A DNA stretch of 13,629 nt from Hungatella sp. UBA5385 (GCA_002409995.1 DHOR01000001.1:11763-25391); one strand, 5' to 3'. Counted from the first letter of the stretch, positions 1 to 7,421 are shown. The notes: a model not told the origin generated them from the letters alone. Made by a program: numbers and translations.

Positions 1-8
1 ACTCCTCC
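1..8 (-). promoter_or_regulatory. Ribosome binding site of a gene just outside the window
   Basis: Read on the minus strand these bases are GGAGGAGT, a near-perfect Shine-Dalgarno sequence, and they sit about 40 nt past the comF stop codon. They suggest that another leftward gene starts a few bases beyond the left edge and is co-transcribed with comF. The start codon itself is not in the window. Confidence 0.5.
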
Positions 9-50
9 GTTTACTGCATCACTTTATTTTTCTATTAATATAGCACGAGT

Positions 51-827
51 TTATTGACCTCGTCCAATACATATTGTAAGAAAATAAATCTTTTTCACCC
101 CAGCCCTTCTCAGCGCTCTGGTGCATGCCTCTATGGTGCTTCCTGTTGTGTAGATATCATCAATGAGAATTACTGTATTGATTCCCTGGGGAATCTGACC
201 AGGGAGAAATGCTTCTTCCAGATTCTTTAGTCTCTCTCCTGGATTCAATACTTTTTGAGGCGCTGTTTTCTTACTTCTTAAGAGTGCATCTGGGAAAACC
301 GGAATTCCAGTATGTTTGCTTATTTTATCTGCCAGAACCTCAGCCTGATTAAATCCACGTTCTCTTTTTCTTGATTTATGAATGGGCACAGGAACCAGGG
401 CATCTGCATTCATTCTGGCGATTTGTTTCTTATAACGTCTGCAAATGGCTTCTCCGTAGAAATCTAAATATTCTCTTTTATTGTTGTATTTTATCTTTGA
501 CATGGAGGTTTTGGCTGTATCATTGTAATTCAAAAGCACTTTACCGTATTCGAAGGTGCGTTTATGTTTCGTGCAGTCAAAACAGTATTCAGCAGTGTGG
601 ATGATCATCTCCTTTCCGCATTTCCTGCAGGTTGGTTCTTTAACCAGTGATAGCTTGGGAATGCATGTGGGGCAGATTAAATGGCCTTTGGGGATTACTA
701 TATCATTGCATACGGGGCAGCGGCGGGGGAAGAGGAGATTCCAGAGGCGTTCCAGGGAGAAGTTGGAAGTTTTGGGAAACGGGATATGAGTTTCTTTAGT
801 AAGCTTTTGGGGATTAGTGTTTTTCAT
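51..827 (-). CDS. comF: ComF family protein (double zinc ribbon plus phosphoribosyltransferase fold)
   Basis: 258-residue ComF/GntX-type protein. The N-terminal part carries eight cysteines in four pairs (C37/C40, C52/C55, C67/C70, C82/C85), giving two zinc-ribbon-like units. The C-terminal half is a type I phosphoribosyltransferase fold with the PRPP-binding motif VILIDDIYTTGST at 219-231 and the conserved RERGFNQAE stretch near 155-163. In naturally competent bacteria the family helps bring transforming single-stranded DNA into the cytoplasm; in Clostridia without proven competence the role is uncertain. I chose the ATG at 827 because AAGGA lies 9-10 nt upstream. An in-frame ATG at 866 would add 13 residues but has no ribosome binding site. 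recD2 lies upstream on the same strand, separated by an orphan gene of opposite direction. Confidence 0.9.
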   Translation of the reverse strand: MKNTNPQKLTKETHIPFPKTSNFSLERLWNLLFPRRCPVCNDIVIPKGHLICPTCIPKLSLVKEPTCRKCGKEMIIHTAEYCFDCTKHKRTFEYGKVLLNYNDTAKTSMSKIKYNNKREYLDFYGEAICRRYKKQIARMNADALVPVPIHKSRKRERGFNQAEVLADKISKHTGIPVFPDALLRSKKTAPQKVLNPGERLKNLEEAFLPGQIPQGINTVILIDDIYTTGSTIEACTRALRRAGVKKIYFLTICIGRGQ

Positions 828-895
828 TAGAGAGATTCCTTTCTGGCTATAGGATTGAAGACTCATTTGCCGGACAGATAGGGAAAGATTTTTTT

Positions 896-1312
896 ATGGA
901 ATATTATGATGAGGATTCTATAGAAGTAAGTTATATCAATAATTCGAACCAATTAAGAACCTTACTTGAGGGCCACTCATATTGTAATGAAGGATTTGTT
1001 GACAGATTTATTGAAATGCATACTGAAAATTTGAAAAATTTTTATAATGCTATTATTTTAATATATGATTTTAAATATGATGAATCAGTAAAAGAAGTGC
1101 ATAACGACACTTTTGGCTATTTTAGATTTATGGGTTCGGCTATTTTTAATTATAGCAGCAAACTTCTTATTAATCACTTAACAGCGAAGTTTGGCGAATT
1201 GCCTTGGGAATATGAAAAACAATTATTTCGACTACAAAAGTCCCAAATAGTGAAAATATATTCCAATTTTGAAAATCTTATTTGCTTAAAAGATATTGAG
1301 GTGTTTCTATGA
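896..1312 (+). CDS. Hypothetical protein, AT-rich orphan
   Basis: 138-residue protein that I do not recognise. It is soluble, rich in Asn, Ile, Phe, Tyr and acidic residues, with no signal peptide or membrane segment. Predicted helical stretches lie around residues 35-60 and 100-125. The ribosome binding site is weak (GGGAAAG 8 nt before ATG). The gene is about 27% G+C by hand count against about 40% for neighbouring recD2, it runs against both flanking genes, and it sits between recD2 and comF, which would otherwise be adjacent and co-directional. These points suggest a late insertion. An intrinsic hairpin follows at 1382. It could be a small immunity-type or defence-associated protein, but nothing in the sequence proves this. 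The frame stays open to a stop at 815 without an upstream ATG. Confidence 0.6.
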   Translation: MEYYDEDSIEVSYINNSNQLRTLLEGHSYCNEGFVDRFIEMHTENLKNFYNAIILIYDFKYDESVKEVHNDTFGYFRFMGSAIFNYSSKLLINHLTAKFGELPWEYEKQLFRLQKSQIVKIYSNFENLICLKDIEVFL

Positions 1313-1381
1313 TTTTTGTGTTATTAGTACGTTGAAAGCAAATTACTAAACATCAATTATAAGAATTATTTACAGTCTGAG

Positions 1382-1397
1382 GGGAGCTTACGCTCCC
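1382..1397. terminator. Hairpin between convergent orphan gene and recD2
   Basis: Perfect 6-bp stem GGGAGC/GCTCCC with a TTAC loop, in the 108-nt gap between the convergent ends of the orphan gene and recD2. On the plus strand it is followed by TATTAATTTT, a loose U-rich tail. On the minus strand the tail is poorer. It probably serves the plus-strand gene and possibly both. Confidence 0.45.
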
Positions 1398-1420
1398 TAT
1401 TAATTTTAATTAAAACATTA

Positions 1421-3643
1421 TTAAAGTTCCATGATTTCACGAATCCGTTCCTTTAATCCAGAGTATCTTCTCTGTTCCAATTCATTATTAACCATTCCCT
1501 GAAATACTTCAGGAACTCCCACAAGACAGACACAGGAGCGGGCTCGTGTTACGGCAGTATAGATTAAGTTTCTGGTCATCAGCATTCTGGGACCGGAAAA
1601 TACAGGAATTACAACAGCAGGATATTCGCTTCCCTGTGATTTATGAATGGTAATAGCGTATGCAAGCTCCAGTTCCTCCAGCAGCTTAAAGCTGTATTCC
1701 ACCATACGCCCTTCATCAAATTCCACAGTGACAAGTTCTGCAAATAAATTGATCTCGCTGATAACGCCGATATCACCATTATAGATTCCTGTTCCCTTGT
1801 CTGTGGGAATGCCGTAACGGTTTCGAACTTCCCATTCTATATTATAGTTATTTTTAATCTGCATCACCTTATCGCCAACCCGGAAAATCACGCCATTAGT
1901 CTCTTTTTCCAGCTTGTCTTTGGCAGGCGGATTTAAATATTCCTGCAAAATGGTATTTAAACGTTCAACTCCCAGTGCGCCTTTTCTCATAGGCGTCATG
2001 ATCTGGATATCATAGATATCTGCGTTGACATATCCAGGCAGCTTCTGCTGAACAAGGGTGATAATGGCACTGATAATAGCATTGGGATCTTCTCTCTTAA
2101 TAAAGAGAAAATCATTGCTTTTCTTTCCAAGAGGCACCTGTTCTCCTGCATTGATCTTATGGGCATTGACGACAATGTCACTTTGAGTTGCCTGTCGGAA
2201 GATTTTAGTCAACATAACTACATTGAAGCAGTCGGCATCAATCATATCACGAAGAACATTTCCAGGCCCCACACTGGGAAGCTGGTTTACGTCACCTACC
2301 AGAATCAGTCTGGTTCCGGGATTAATTGCCTTTAATAAGGACTGCATTAGATGGATATCGACCATAGAAGTCTCATCAATTATAACTGCATCAGCATCAA
2401 GGGGATTTTCCTCATTTCTCTCAAAATGCGTCCCTACATTTCTGTCATCACCAGGCATTCCGCTTAGTTCCAGAAGTCTGTGAATAGTCCTCGCCTCACA
2501 TCCAGTTGCTTCTGTCATTCGTTTGGCAGCTCTGCCTGTTGGTGCAGCAAGGAGAATCTCCATATCTTCGCTTTCAAAAAAGCGGATAATGGTATTAATA
2601 GTGGTGGTTTTACCGGTACCAGGACCACCGGTGATAATAAGAAGTCCACTGTTTATCGCTTCTATTACTGCCTGAACCTGTTTCTCGTCCAGCTCGATTT
2701 CTTCTTCATTTTGAATGCGAAGCAGCTTTTCCTTGATTTCAATTTCAGGAACACCGCCCCGTATATTTAAGTCGTGAAGCATTTTAGCCACATTCAGCTC
2801 CATGTAATAATACTGAGAAGCATAAACAATACGCCCCTGTTCAGTTTCCCGAATTACCAGACGCTTGTCTATTTGCATATCCATCAAATGCTTTTTAATA
2901 GATTCCGATTCTACCCTTAGCAGCTCCACTGACTGGTTTAACAGCTCAGATTCCGGAAGATATGTATGACCATTGCCGGTTGCCTGAAGCAGTGTATAGA
3001 GAACACCGCATTTGATACGGAAATCAGAGTCTGTGAATATTCCTACTTTTCTGGCAATCTCATCAGCCATCTTAAAGCCTACTCCTGGAATATCATCAGC
3101 CAGCTTATAAGGATTTTCCTTCATAACTCCATAAAGCTTTGGACCATATTCCTGATAAATCTTCACTGCCAGATTCATGGAAATGCCGTACTCCTGCAAA
3201 AACATCATTGCCTGACGCATTTCCTTCTTCTCTTCTACCTGCTCAGAGATAGCCATAGCCATCTTATCGCTGATGCCCTTTACCTCTGACAGCCGCTCCG
3301 GCTCCTCTTCCATAATACGAAAGGTATCCGCTTTAAAACGGCGGACAATTCTGGCAGCAAGAGCCGCACCGATTCCCTTAATAGCTCCTGAACCTAAATA
3401 ACGCTCCATTGCCATAGTGTCTTCCGGTGCTTTGATCTCATAGCTTTCCACTGCGATCTGCTCTCCATAAACAGGATGATCCGTCATAGTACCTGACGCT
3501 TCAAGCATCTCACCTTCACTGATATAGTGAAAATTCCCCACCAGTGTATACTCTTCCCCTTCATCTACAAGGCTTAAGACCGTATAGCCGTTATCTTCGT
3601 TCCGGTATTTAATTTTCTCAACAAAACCACTTACGGTTGCCAT
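1421..3643 (-). CDS. recD2: ATP-dependent 5'-3' DNA helicase RecD2
   Basis: 740-residue superfamily 1B helicase of the RecD2 type, which works without RecBC in DNA repair and replication-fork maintenance. The N-terminal region has an OB-like start followed by helix-hairpin-helix segments (GAIKGIGAALAARI near 86-99, VKGISDKMA near 121-129, IPGVGFKMADEIARKVG near 185-201). The motor shows Walker A GGPGTGKTT at 339-347, Walker B IIDETSMVD at 421-429 with D423/E424, DVNQLPSVGPG at 451-461, the IFRQA arginine at 483, the UvrD/RecD C-terminal motif TIHKSQGSE at 665-673, and YTAVTRAR at 695-702. The length is normal for the family and nothing is missing. The start is well supported by AAGGAGG 6 nt before ATG. 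No clear promoter is seen between the mreB terminator hairpin and this gene, so it may depend partly on readthrough from mreB. Confidence 0.97.
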   Translation of the reverse strand: MATVSGFVEKIKYRNEDNGYTVLSLVDEGEEYTLVGNFHYISEGEMLEASGTMTDHPVYGEQIAVESYEIKAPEDTMAMERYLGSGAIKGIGAALAARIVRRFKADTFRIMEEEPERLSEVKGISDKMAMAISEQVEEKKEMRQAMMFLQEYGISMNLAVKIYQEYGPKLYGVMKENPYKLADDIPGVGFKMADEIARKVGIFTDSDFRIKCGVLYTLLQATGNGHTYLPESELLNQSVELLRVESESIKKHLMDMQIDKRLVIRETEQGRIVYASQYYYMELNVAKMLHDLNIRGGVPEIEIKEKLLRIQNEEEIELDEKQVQAVIEAINSGLLIITGGPGTGKTTTINTIIRFFESEDMEILLAAPTGRAAKRMTEATGCEARTIHRLLELSGMPGDDRNVGTHFERNEENPLDADAVIIDETSMVDIHLMQSLLKAINPGTRLILVGDVNQLPSVGPGNVLRDMIDADCFNVVMLTKIFRQATQSDIVVNAHKINAGEQVPLGKKSNDFLFIKREDPNAIISAIITLVQQKLPGYVNADIYDIQIMTPMRKGALGVERLNTILQEYLNPPAKDKLEKETNGVIFRVGDKVMQIKNNYNIEWEVRNRYGIPTDKGTGIYNGDIGVISEINLFAELVTVEFDEGRMVEYSFKLLEELELAYAITIHKSQGSEYPAVVIPVFSGPRMLMTRNLIYTAVTRARSCVCLVGVPEVFQGMVNNELEQRRYSGLKERIREIMEL

Positions 3644-3676
3644 CTATGCCTCCTTAAAGCCAATGAACTGCCGAAA

Positions 3677-3716
3677 ACAAGCCCTGCCGGAATCTTTCGA
3701 TGCCGCCAGGGCTTGT
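3677..3716 (-). terminator. Terminator-like hairpin after mreB
   Basis: Ten-base perfect arms ACAAGCCCTG/CAGGGCTTGT enclose a 20-nt centre that can pair further (CGG with CCG). Read leftward the hairpin is followed by TTTCGG, giving a short U run within TTGTTTTCGG. It lies between the mreB stop and recD2 and most likely ends or attenuates the mreB transcript. A smaller 6-bp hairpin (TACAGG/CCTGTA, 3719-3736) sits beside it. Confidence 0.55.
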
Positions 3717-3744
3717 CCTACAGGCAAATCCCTGTAACGTTCTA

Positions 3745-4746
3745 TTAGAAATCTTTTCTGTCATTGATATGGTCAAACTCAATGAATTTGCCAGTACCAA
3801 TAGCAACTGCTGACAGCGGGTCTTCAGCTATCATCGTATTGATTCCTGTCTTTTCCTCAATCAGAGAATCAAGACCACTTAAAAGTGAACCGCCGCCTGT
3901 AAGAACAATCCCTCTGTCATATATATCTGCTGCCAGCTCCGGTGGTGTACGCTCAAGTACATTGTGTACAGCATCCACAATCTGCATAGCAGGTTCTTTT
4001 AATGCATCCAGAGTCTCATCGGAAGTTACTACTATGGTCTTAGGCAGACCGGTAACCAGGTTACGGCCTCTTACTTCCATAGTAAGAACCTCAGGTCTTC
4101 TGTATGCTGCACCTATATTGATTTTAATCTCCTCAGAAGTTCTTTCACCAATAAGAAGATTATGTTTTTTACGCATATAACGGACAAGTGCCTCATCAAA
4201 ATCATCGCCAGCCACCTTAATAGAAGTGCTGACTACAGTTCCCCCAAGGGAAATAACTGCGATGTCTGAGGTACCTCCACCAATATCTACAATCATGTTA
4301 CCGCAGGCTTTAGCAATATCAATGCCTGCGCCAATAGCAGCTGCAACAGGCTCCTCTATAATGGAAACCTCTCTTGCACCAGCCTGATAAGTTGCATCCT
4401 CAACTGCCTTTTTCTCTACTTCAGTGGCTCCGCTTGGAATACACACACTGATTCTTGGCTTTCTAAGGGTTTTCTTGCCTACAGCTTTATTAATAAAGTA
4501 CTTCAGCATCTTCTCTGTTATTGTATAATCGGAAATAACGCCCTGACGTAGAGGTCTTACTGCCACAATGTTGCCCGGTGTTCTGCCGATCATTAATCTG
4601 GCTTCCTCGCCAATAGCCTTGATTCTTTTGGTATCGCGGTCAATCGCCACCACTGACGGCTCTTTTAATACTACACCCTTGCCTTTAATATAAACCAGTA
4701 TACTAGCTGTTCCCAGATCTATCCCAATATCATTGGACATCATCAT
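3745..4746 (-). CDS. mreB: Rod shape-determining protein, MreB/Mbl family
   Basis: 333-residue bacterial actin that polymerises under the membrane and guides lateral cell-wall synthesis. The actin/HSP70 ATPase signatures are intact: phosphate 1 GIDLGTA at 8-14, phosphate 2 VDIGGGTSD at 153-161, adenosine motif GGGSLLSGLDSL at 284-295, plus EEPVAAAIGAG near 131-141. IGERTSEEIK and ERTPPELAADI are typical MreB/Mbl segments. No mreC or mreD is adjacent, and some features (LKEPSVVAID, IGAGIDI) recall Mbl, so this may be the second, mreCD-unlinked paralogue. Three ATG codons follow one another; the first (4746) has the best spacing, 7 nt from AGGAGG. A TGATATAAT extended -10 lies about 80 nt upstream. 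Confidence 0.95.
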   Translation of the reverse strand: MMMSNDIGIDLGTASILVYIKGKGVVLKEPSVVAIDRDTKRIKAIGEEARLMIGRTPGNIVAVRPLRQGVISDYTITEKMLKYFINKAVGKKTLRKPRISVCIPSGATEVEKKAVEDATYQAGAREVSIIEEPVAAAIGAGIDIAKACGNMIVDIGGGTSDIAVISLGGTVVSTSIKVAGDDFDEALVRYMRKKHNLLIGERTSEEIKINIGAAYRRPEVLTMEVRGRNLVTGLPKTIVVTSDETLDALKEPAMQIVDAVHNVLERTPPELAADIYDRGIVLTGGGSLLSGLDSLIEEKTGINTMIAEDPLSAVAIGTGKFIEFDHINDRKDF

Positions 4747-4823
4747 GATTCTTCCTCCTGTTTGCTGTATCTTAATACAAAAGTTGCATTTATTTTCAAA
4801 ATTACTTCGTTGCTTTCAGACTC

Positions 4824-4829
4824 ATTATA
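4824..4829 (-). promoter_or_regulatory. Extended -10 promoter element of mreB
   Basis: On the minus strand TGATATAAT gives a perfect TATAAT box preceded by the TG dinucleotide of an extended -10. The hexamer 17 nt further upstream (TTAAGT) is a poor -35, which extended -10 promoters tolerate. The implied leader is about 70 nt, ending in the AGGAGG of mreB. Confidence 0.5.
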
Positions 4830-4907
4830 TCAATGTATTTTAAATAACTTAATTGGTATTATTTAAATATTTCCATAAGTATTGTTATAAATTCTATTGT
4901 CTCCTAT

Positions 4908-4940
4908 AAAAATAAAAAGCTCCATTCTAAAATAGGATGG
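4908..4940 (-). terminator. Possible leftward terminator between the HicB/DUF1667 operon and mreB
   Basis: Minus-strand hairpin CCATCCT/AGAATGG (one C-A mismatch) with a 5-nt loop, followed by AGC and then TTTTTATTTTT. It is well placed to end transcripts arriving from the right before the mreB promoter. The mismatch weakens the stem. On the plus strand the same stem has a G-U wobble but no U tail, so the leftward direction fits better. Confidence 0.4.
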
Positions 4941-5053
4941 CAATATCTATCTTATTATATACAATAACCTAAGGTTTTTAAAGGGTTTTTTTAATTTTTA
5001 TTATGTTTATGGTTTTTTTATCTTAGGTACACACTTTCGTCACATTTTTTTCT

Positions 5054-5059
5054 TATACT
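5054..5059 (+). promoter_or_regulatory. Candidate -10 box of the structured RNA
   Basis: TATACT matches the -10 consensus at five of six positions and lies 7 nt before position 5066, one base ahead of the first hairpin (5067). There is no good -35 hexamer at 16-18 nt spacing, so the promoter call rests on position and one box only. Confidence 0.35.
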
Positions 5060-5061
5060 AA

Positions 5062-5216
5062 AACTACGTTACCGATGAAAAGGTAACGGGCCTTTGTTTC
5101 AAGTAATTTACTTGAAATCACAAAGCTTTTTCATACTCATACCGGTTAAGGTACAAACCTTAACCGGCCCCCCTAAATACTTTTCCCACTCTGGCGATGC
5201 AGAGTGGGTTTTTCTT
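5062..5216 (+). ncRNA. Candidate structured non-coding RNA with pseudoknot and own terminator
   Basis: About 150 nt that fold compactly. Hairpin 1: CGTTACC (5067-5073)/GGTAACG (5082-5088), loop GATGAAAA. Hairpin 2: CTTTGT (5092-5097)/ACAAAG (5120-5125), continued by TTCAAGT/ACTTGAA. Hairpin 3: CCGGTTAAGGT (5142-5152)/ACCTTAACCGG (5157-5167) with an ACAA loop. GGG at 5088-5090 can pair with CCC at 5168-5170 to close a junction around hairpins 2 and 3. The loop of hairpin 1 (ATGAAAA, 5075-5081) is fully complementary to the strand between hairpins 2 and 3 (TTTTCAT, 5128-5134), forming a pseudoknot. A terminator follows, which sets the plus strand. Any plus-strand gene it could control in cis would have to lie beyond the terminator; none does, so it is probably free-standing. 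The raiA motif RNA of Firmicutes, reported near comFC and raiA genes, is one candidate family, but I could not confirm a match. Confidence 0.6.
5185..5216 (+). terminator. Intrinsic terminator of the structured RNA
   Basis: Perfect 9-bp stem CCCACTCTG/CAGAGTGGG with loop GCGATG, followed by TTTTTCTTT on the plus strand. On the minus strand the stem is followed by AAAAG, so it cannot end leftward transcription. This is the cleanest intrinsic terminator in the window. Confidence 0.8.
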
Positions 5217-5356
5217 TGTAAATACGTACTTTTTAATTTTCAGTTTATTGAAGTTTACAATCGTCCTCTGCTGTCTTTCCACTTTCTAAGAACCATTTGA
5301 GCAGAGATGTGTGTCAAAATTTGTGTCAGAAAACTCGCGTTTTTATATATGGGTTA
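5217..5356. other. Non-coding spacer with a short direct repeat
   Basis: AT-rich spacer between the RNA terminator and the hicB-like stop codon. No open frame with a ribosome binding site is present on either strand. The only structure seen is a direct repeat TGTGTCA at 5310-5316 and 5322-5328. This could be the decayed end of a lost toxin or integrase gene, but no reading frame proves it. Confidence 0.35.
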
Positions 5357-5722
5357 TTAGGGAATCAGCAGGCTTTCGCTGATGTCTTGGAATGTATCCT
5401 CGATTGATGCGGTCCTGCCATTATCCACATCATCCTGAGCTTCCGCCAGAGTTTTCAACAAATCAAACTCGGCTTTCCTATTAAACTGGTCTGAATATTT
5501 TTCCGGATCATCCGGTTCTGGTATCTCGCAACCTTCTTCTAACGCCGCCTTCAACCATAAGACTTTTGCTTCTTTGGCATTAGTAATGGCTGCTTCTATA
5601 GTATCCCCACAGGTAATACATCCTTTCAGGTCCGGATAAGTCACCACATACCCGCCTTCATCAATATCTTCAACAAGTTCCATTCTGTAAGGGAGCTTTA
5701 TATAATCATCTATCGTTTTCAT
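5357..5722 (-). CDS. HicB-like antitoxin with an atypical C-terminal tail
   Basis: 121 residues. Positions 1-70 are a HicB-type partial RNase-H fold: MKTIDDYIKLPYRMELVEDI, then GGYVVTYPDLKGCITCGDT and NAKEAKVLWLKAALEEG. In typical relatives the YSDQF stretch (here 76-80) leads into a ribbon-helix-helix DNA-binding domain (KLRIPKSLH-like). Here it leads instead to an acidic tail, FDLLKTLAEAQDDVDNGRTA and onward (86-121), that resembles the C-terminus of Phd/YefM or RelB antitoxins. Known HicB proteins neutralise the mRNA interferase HicA, but no HicA, RelE or ParE frame is visible on either side, so this is an orphan. AGGTG lies 7 nt before the start. It follows the DUF1667 gene by 41 nt on the same strand and may be read with it. 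Domain fusion is my inference. Confidence 0.8.
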   Translation of the reverse strand: MKTIDDYIKLPYRMELVEDIDEGGYVVTYPDLKGCITCGDTIEAAITNAKEAKVLWLKAALEEGCEIPEPDDPEKYSDQFNRKAEFDLLKTLAEAQDDVDNGRTASIEDTFQDISESLLIP

Positions 5723-5763
5723 TATCCTGCACCTGACTCTCTACGATTTCTTTTTTTAACTCT

Positions 5764-6120
5764 TTATTCCACATTTTTTGTCACAATGACATCACTGTTA
5801 TACCCTAAAATCCCCTTTATCAATATGGTTCCCGCCTTTACAGGTGCATAAACCGTGACCTTTTTTATCTCTTCCATGGCTCTGAATATCTCTGCTTTTG
5901 GAATTGGATTGGTGAGGCGGACGCTGACCAGAGGAAGGTTTCCGCCTTTTACTAATACGGAAGTGGCAATATTTCTCTGGGGGTCTGTTATTTCCTGTCT
6001 GACATAGTTTTCTCCTTTTGGACAGGCGGCCCCTGTCATGGATTGTATTATGTCATTTTCAATTTCAGCCTCAATTTCACAACCATTAGGGCAGATAATA
6101 CAGGTAAATTCTTTTAACAT
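5764..6120 (-). CDS. DUF1667 domain-containing protein
   Basis: 118-residue small cytoplasmic protein of the DUF1667 family. It is regularly encoded next to GlpA-like and GlpB-like flavoproteins in anaerobic Firmicutes and Thermotogae. Four cysteines near the N-terminus, C7-x2-C10-x3-C14 and C33 in AACPKGENY, are arranged like ligands of an iron-sulphur cluster or zinc. The C-terminal half, PIPKAEIFRAMEEIKKVTVY and onward, is the conserved family segment. Its ATG overlaps the end of the upstream oxidoreductase gene (GAATGTTAA), so translation is coupled and the proteins probably form one complex. A likely role is electron transfer or assembly within the dehydrogenase, but no biochemical function can be read from the sequence. 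Confidence 0.88.
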   Translation of the reverse strand: MLKEFTCIICPNGCEIEAEIENDIIQSMTGAACPKGENYVRQEITDPQRNIATSVLVKGGNLPLVSVRLTNPIPKAEIFRAMEEIKKVTVYAPVKAGTILIKGILGYNSDVIVTKNVE

Positions 6121-7421
6121 TCCACTTTCACCTCCAGATAATCCATGGTCTTTATCTTGTTTGCTTTTATGGGAATATAGATCATTTCAGCAGGAAGGGC
6201 TTTTTTCATTTTCCTGGATGCGATCTCCACTCCATTCTGGCAAATGACGATTTTACAGTTCTTTAATAAAGATTTCACCCGCAGAGACAGATTTACATCT
6301 TGATTTCCACTAATTTTCTGGGGAATTGTATGTCCGATATTATGATCTGTTTTTATTTCTATGGAACAGTTGGGCAATTTTCCCTCTTTTATGTAAACCG
6401 CTGCTGACTCTGCCAGTTTTTCGGCTTCCATGGATACAAAATCTACCAAGTCATGTACGTGAAGAACATTTCCTGCTGCAAATAACCCTTCAACATTGGT
6501 CTGAAAATGCTCATCAATGATTGCGCCTTTGGTGCGCTGATCCAGTAGGACACCTGCATCTATGGACAGCTCATTTTCAGGTATTAATCCTACAGACAGA
6601 ATCAGTGTATCACAGGAATTATACTGTTGTGTTCCGTCAATGGGCTTTAAATGTTCATCTACTTTTGCCACTGTAACTCCTGTTAAACGGGCGTTTCCAT
6701 GAATTTCAGTTACTGTGTGGTTTAAATATAGAGGAATCTCGTAATCATTTAAACACTGCTGGATATTCCTGGGAAGACCGCTTGGAACGGGCTGAATTTC
6801 TAAAACTGCCTGTACATGGGCACCTTCCAGAGTAAAGCGTCTTGCCATTATCATTCCGATATCACCGGAGCCCAGAATCACGATCTCTTTGCCGGGCATT
6901 CTGTTATACAGATTCATATATGCCTGTGCCACTCCGGCTGTAAATACTCCAGCAGGGCGTTCTCCTGGAATTGCCAGCGCTCCTCTTGTGCGTTCTCTGC
7001 AGCCCATAGTGAGAATAACAGCTTTTGCCTGGTACTGGATGAGACCGTCTTTTGAAACTGCTGTGATTATTTTATTATATGTGTTTGGTTGGTTGGCAGA
7101 TTTTGTTTGGTTGTTAGAGTTTGCTTGGTCATCAGAATATGTTTGGTCATCAGCAATTTCTAATACAGTAGTATCTGTTTTAAAGGGAATGTACAATTTT
7201 ATCACTTCATCTATAAAACGTTGGGCATACTCTGGACCGCTTAAGGTTGTTTTAAAACGGGTAAGTCCAAATCCATCATGAATACACTGACGCAGGATTC
7301 CGCCCATCTGTTTTTCTCTTTCTAAAATCAAAATATCTGTAATGCCATTTTTATGTAATTCTATGGCTGCTGCCAGACCTGCAGGTCCACCACCAATGAT
7401 GATTGCATCAACTTTTTTCAT
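6114..7421 (-). CDS. FAD/NAD-dependent oxidoreductase, partner of a GlpA-like dehydrogenase
   Basis: 435-residue pyridine-nucleotide-disulphide-type flavoprotein without a redox-active CxxC. The FAD-binding GGGPAG is at 10-15, a second dinucleotide site GSGDIG at 184-189, and the C-terminal FAD contact FAAGN at 314-318. The family signature TMGCRERTRGALAIPGERPAG begins at 138. Proteins of this kind sit between a GlpA-like subunit and DUF1667 and are thought to accept or pass electrons to NAD(P) or another carrier. The ATG overlaps the upstream stop codon (ATGA), which indicates translational coupling. Residues 91-114 are an unusual insert of four hexapeptide repeats (DDQTYS, DDQANS, NNQTKS, ANQPNT) placed in a loop of the FAD domain. 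The rest of the protein looks intact, so it is probably active. Confidence 0.9.
   Translation of the reverse strand: MKKVDAIIIGGGPAGLAAAIELHKNGITDILILEREKQMGGILRQCIHDGFGLTRFKTTLSGPEYAQRFIDEVIKLYIPFKTDTTVLEIADDQTYSDDQANSNNQTKSANQPNTYNKIITAVSKDGLIQYQAKAVILTMGCRERTRGALAIPGERPAGVFTAGVAQAYMNLYNRMPGKEIVILGSGDIGMIMARRFTLEGAHVQAVLEIQPVPSGLPRNIQQCLNDYEIPLYLNHTVTEIHGNARLTGVTVAKVDEHLKPIDGTQQYNSCDTLILSVGLIPENELSIDAGVLLDQRTKGAIIDEHFQTNVEGLFAAGNVLHVHDLVDFVSMEAEKLAESAAVYIKEGKLPNCSIEIKTDHNIGHTIPQKISGNQDVNLSLRVKSLLKNCKIVICQNGVEIASRKMKKALPAEMIYIPIKANKIKTMDYLEVKVEC
7080..7151 (-). repeat. Four tandem 18-bp repeats inside the oxidoreductase gene
   Basis: Four consecutive 18-nt units encode DDQTYS, DDQANS, NNQTKS and ANQPNT, each with the core pattern x-(D/N)-Q and CAA as the third codon. 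Units one and two share GATGACCAA. Because each unit is 18 nt, changes of copy number would keep the frame and only lengthen or shorten a polar loop. Confidence 0.85.

Noticed and set aside
5062..5216. Structured RNA read on the minus strand as an mreB leader or riboswitch
   Set aside because: The same stems form on both strands, but only the plus strand gives a U tract after the last hairpin. The mreB promoter also lies downstream of it at 4824.
5094..5300. Open frame of 68 codons on the plus strand
   Set aside because: It overlaps the hairpins and terminator of the structured RNA, has no ribosome binding site, and its residue composition is not protein-like.
5281..5356. Possible remnant of an integrase end or attachment site (TGTGTCA repeats)
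   Set aside because: The repeats are only 7 bp, no frame longer than about 20 codons resembles an integrase, and no duplicate attachment site is seen.
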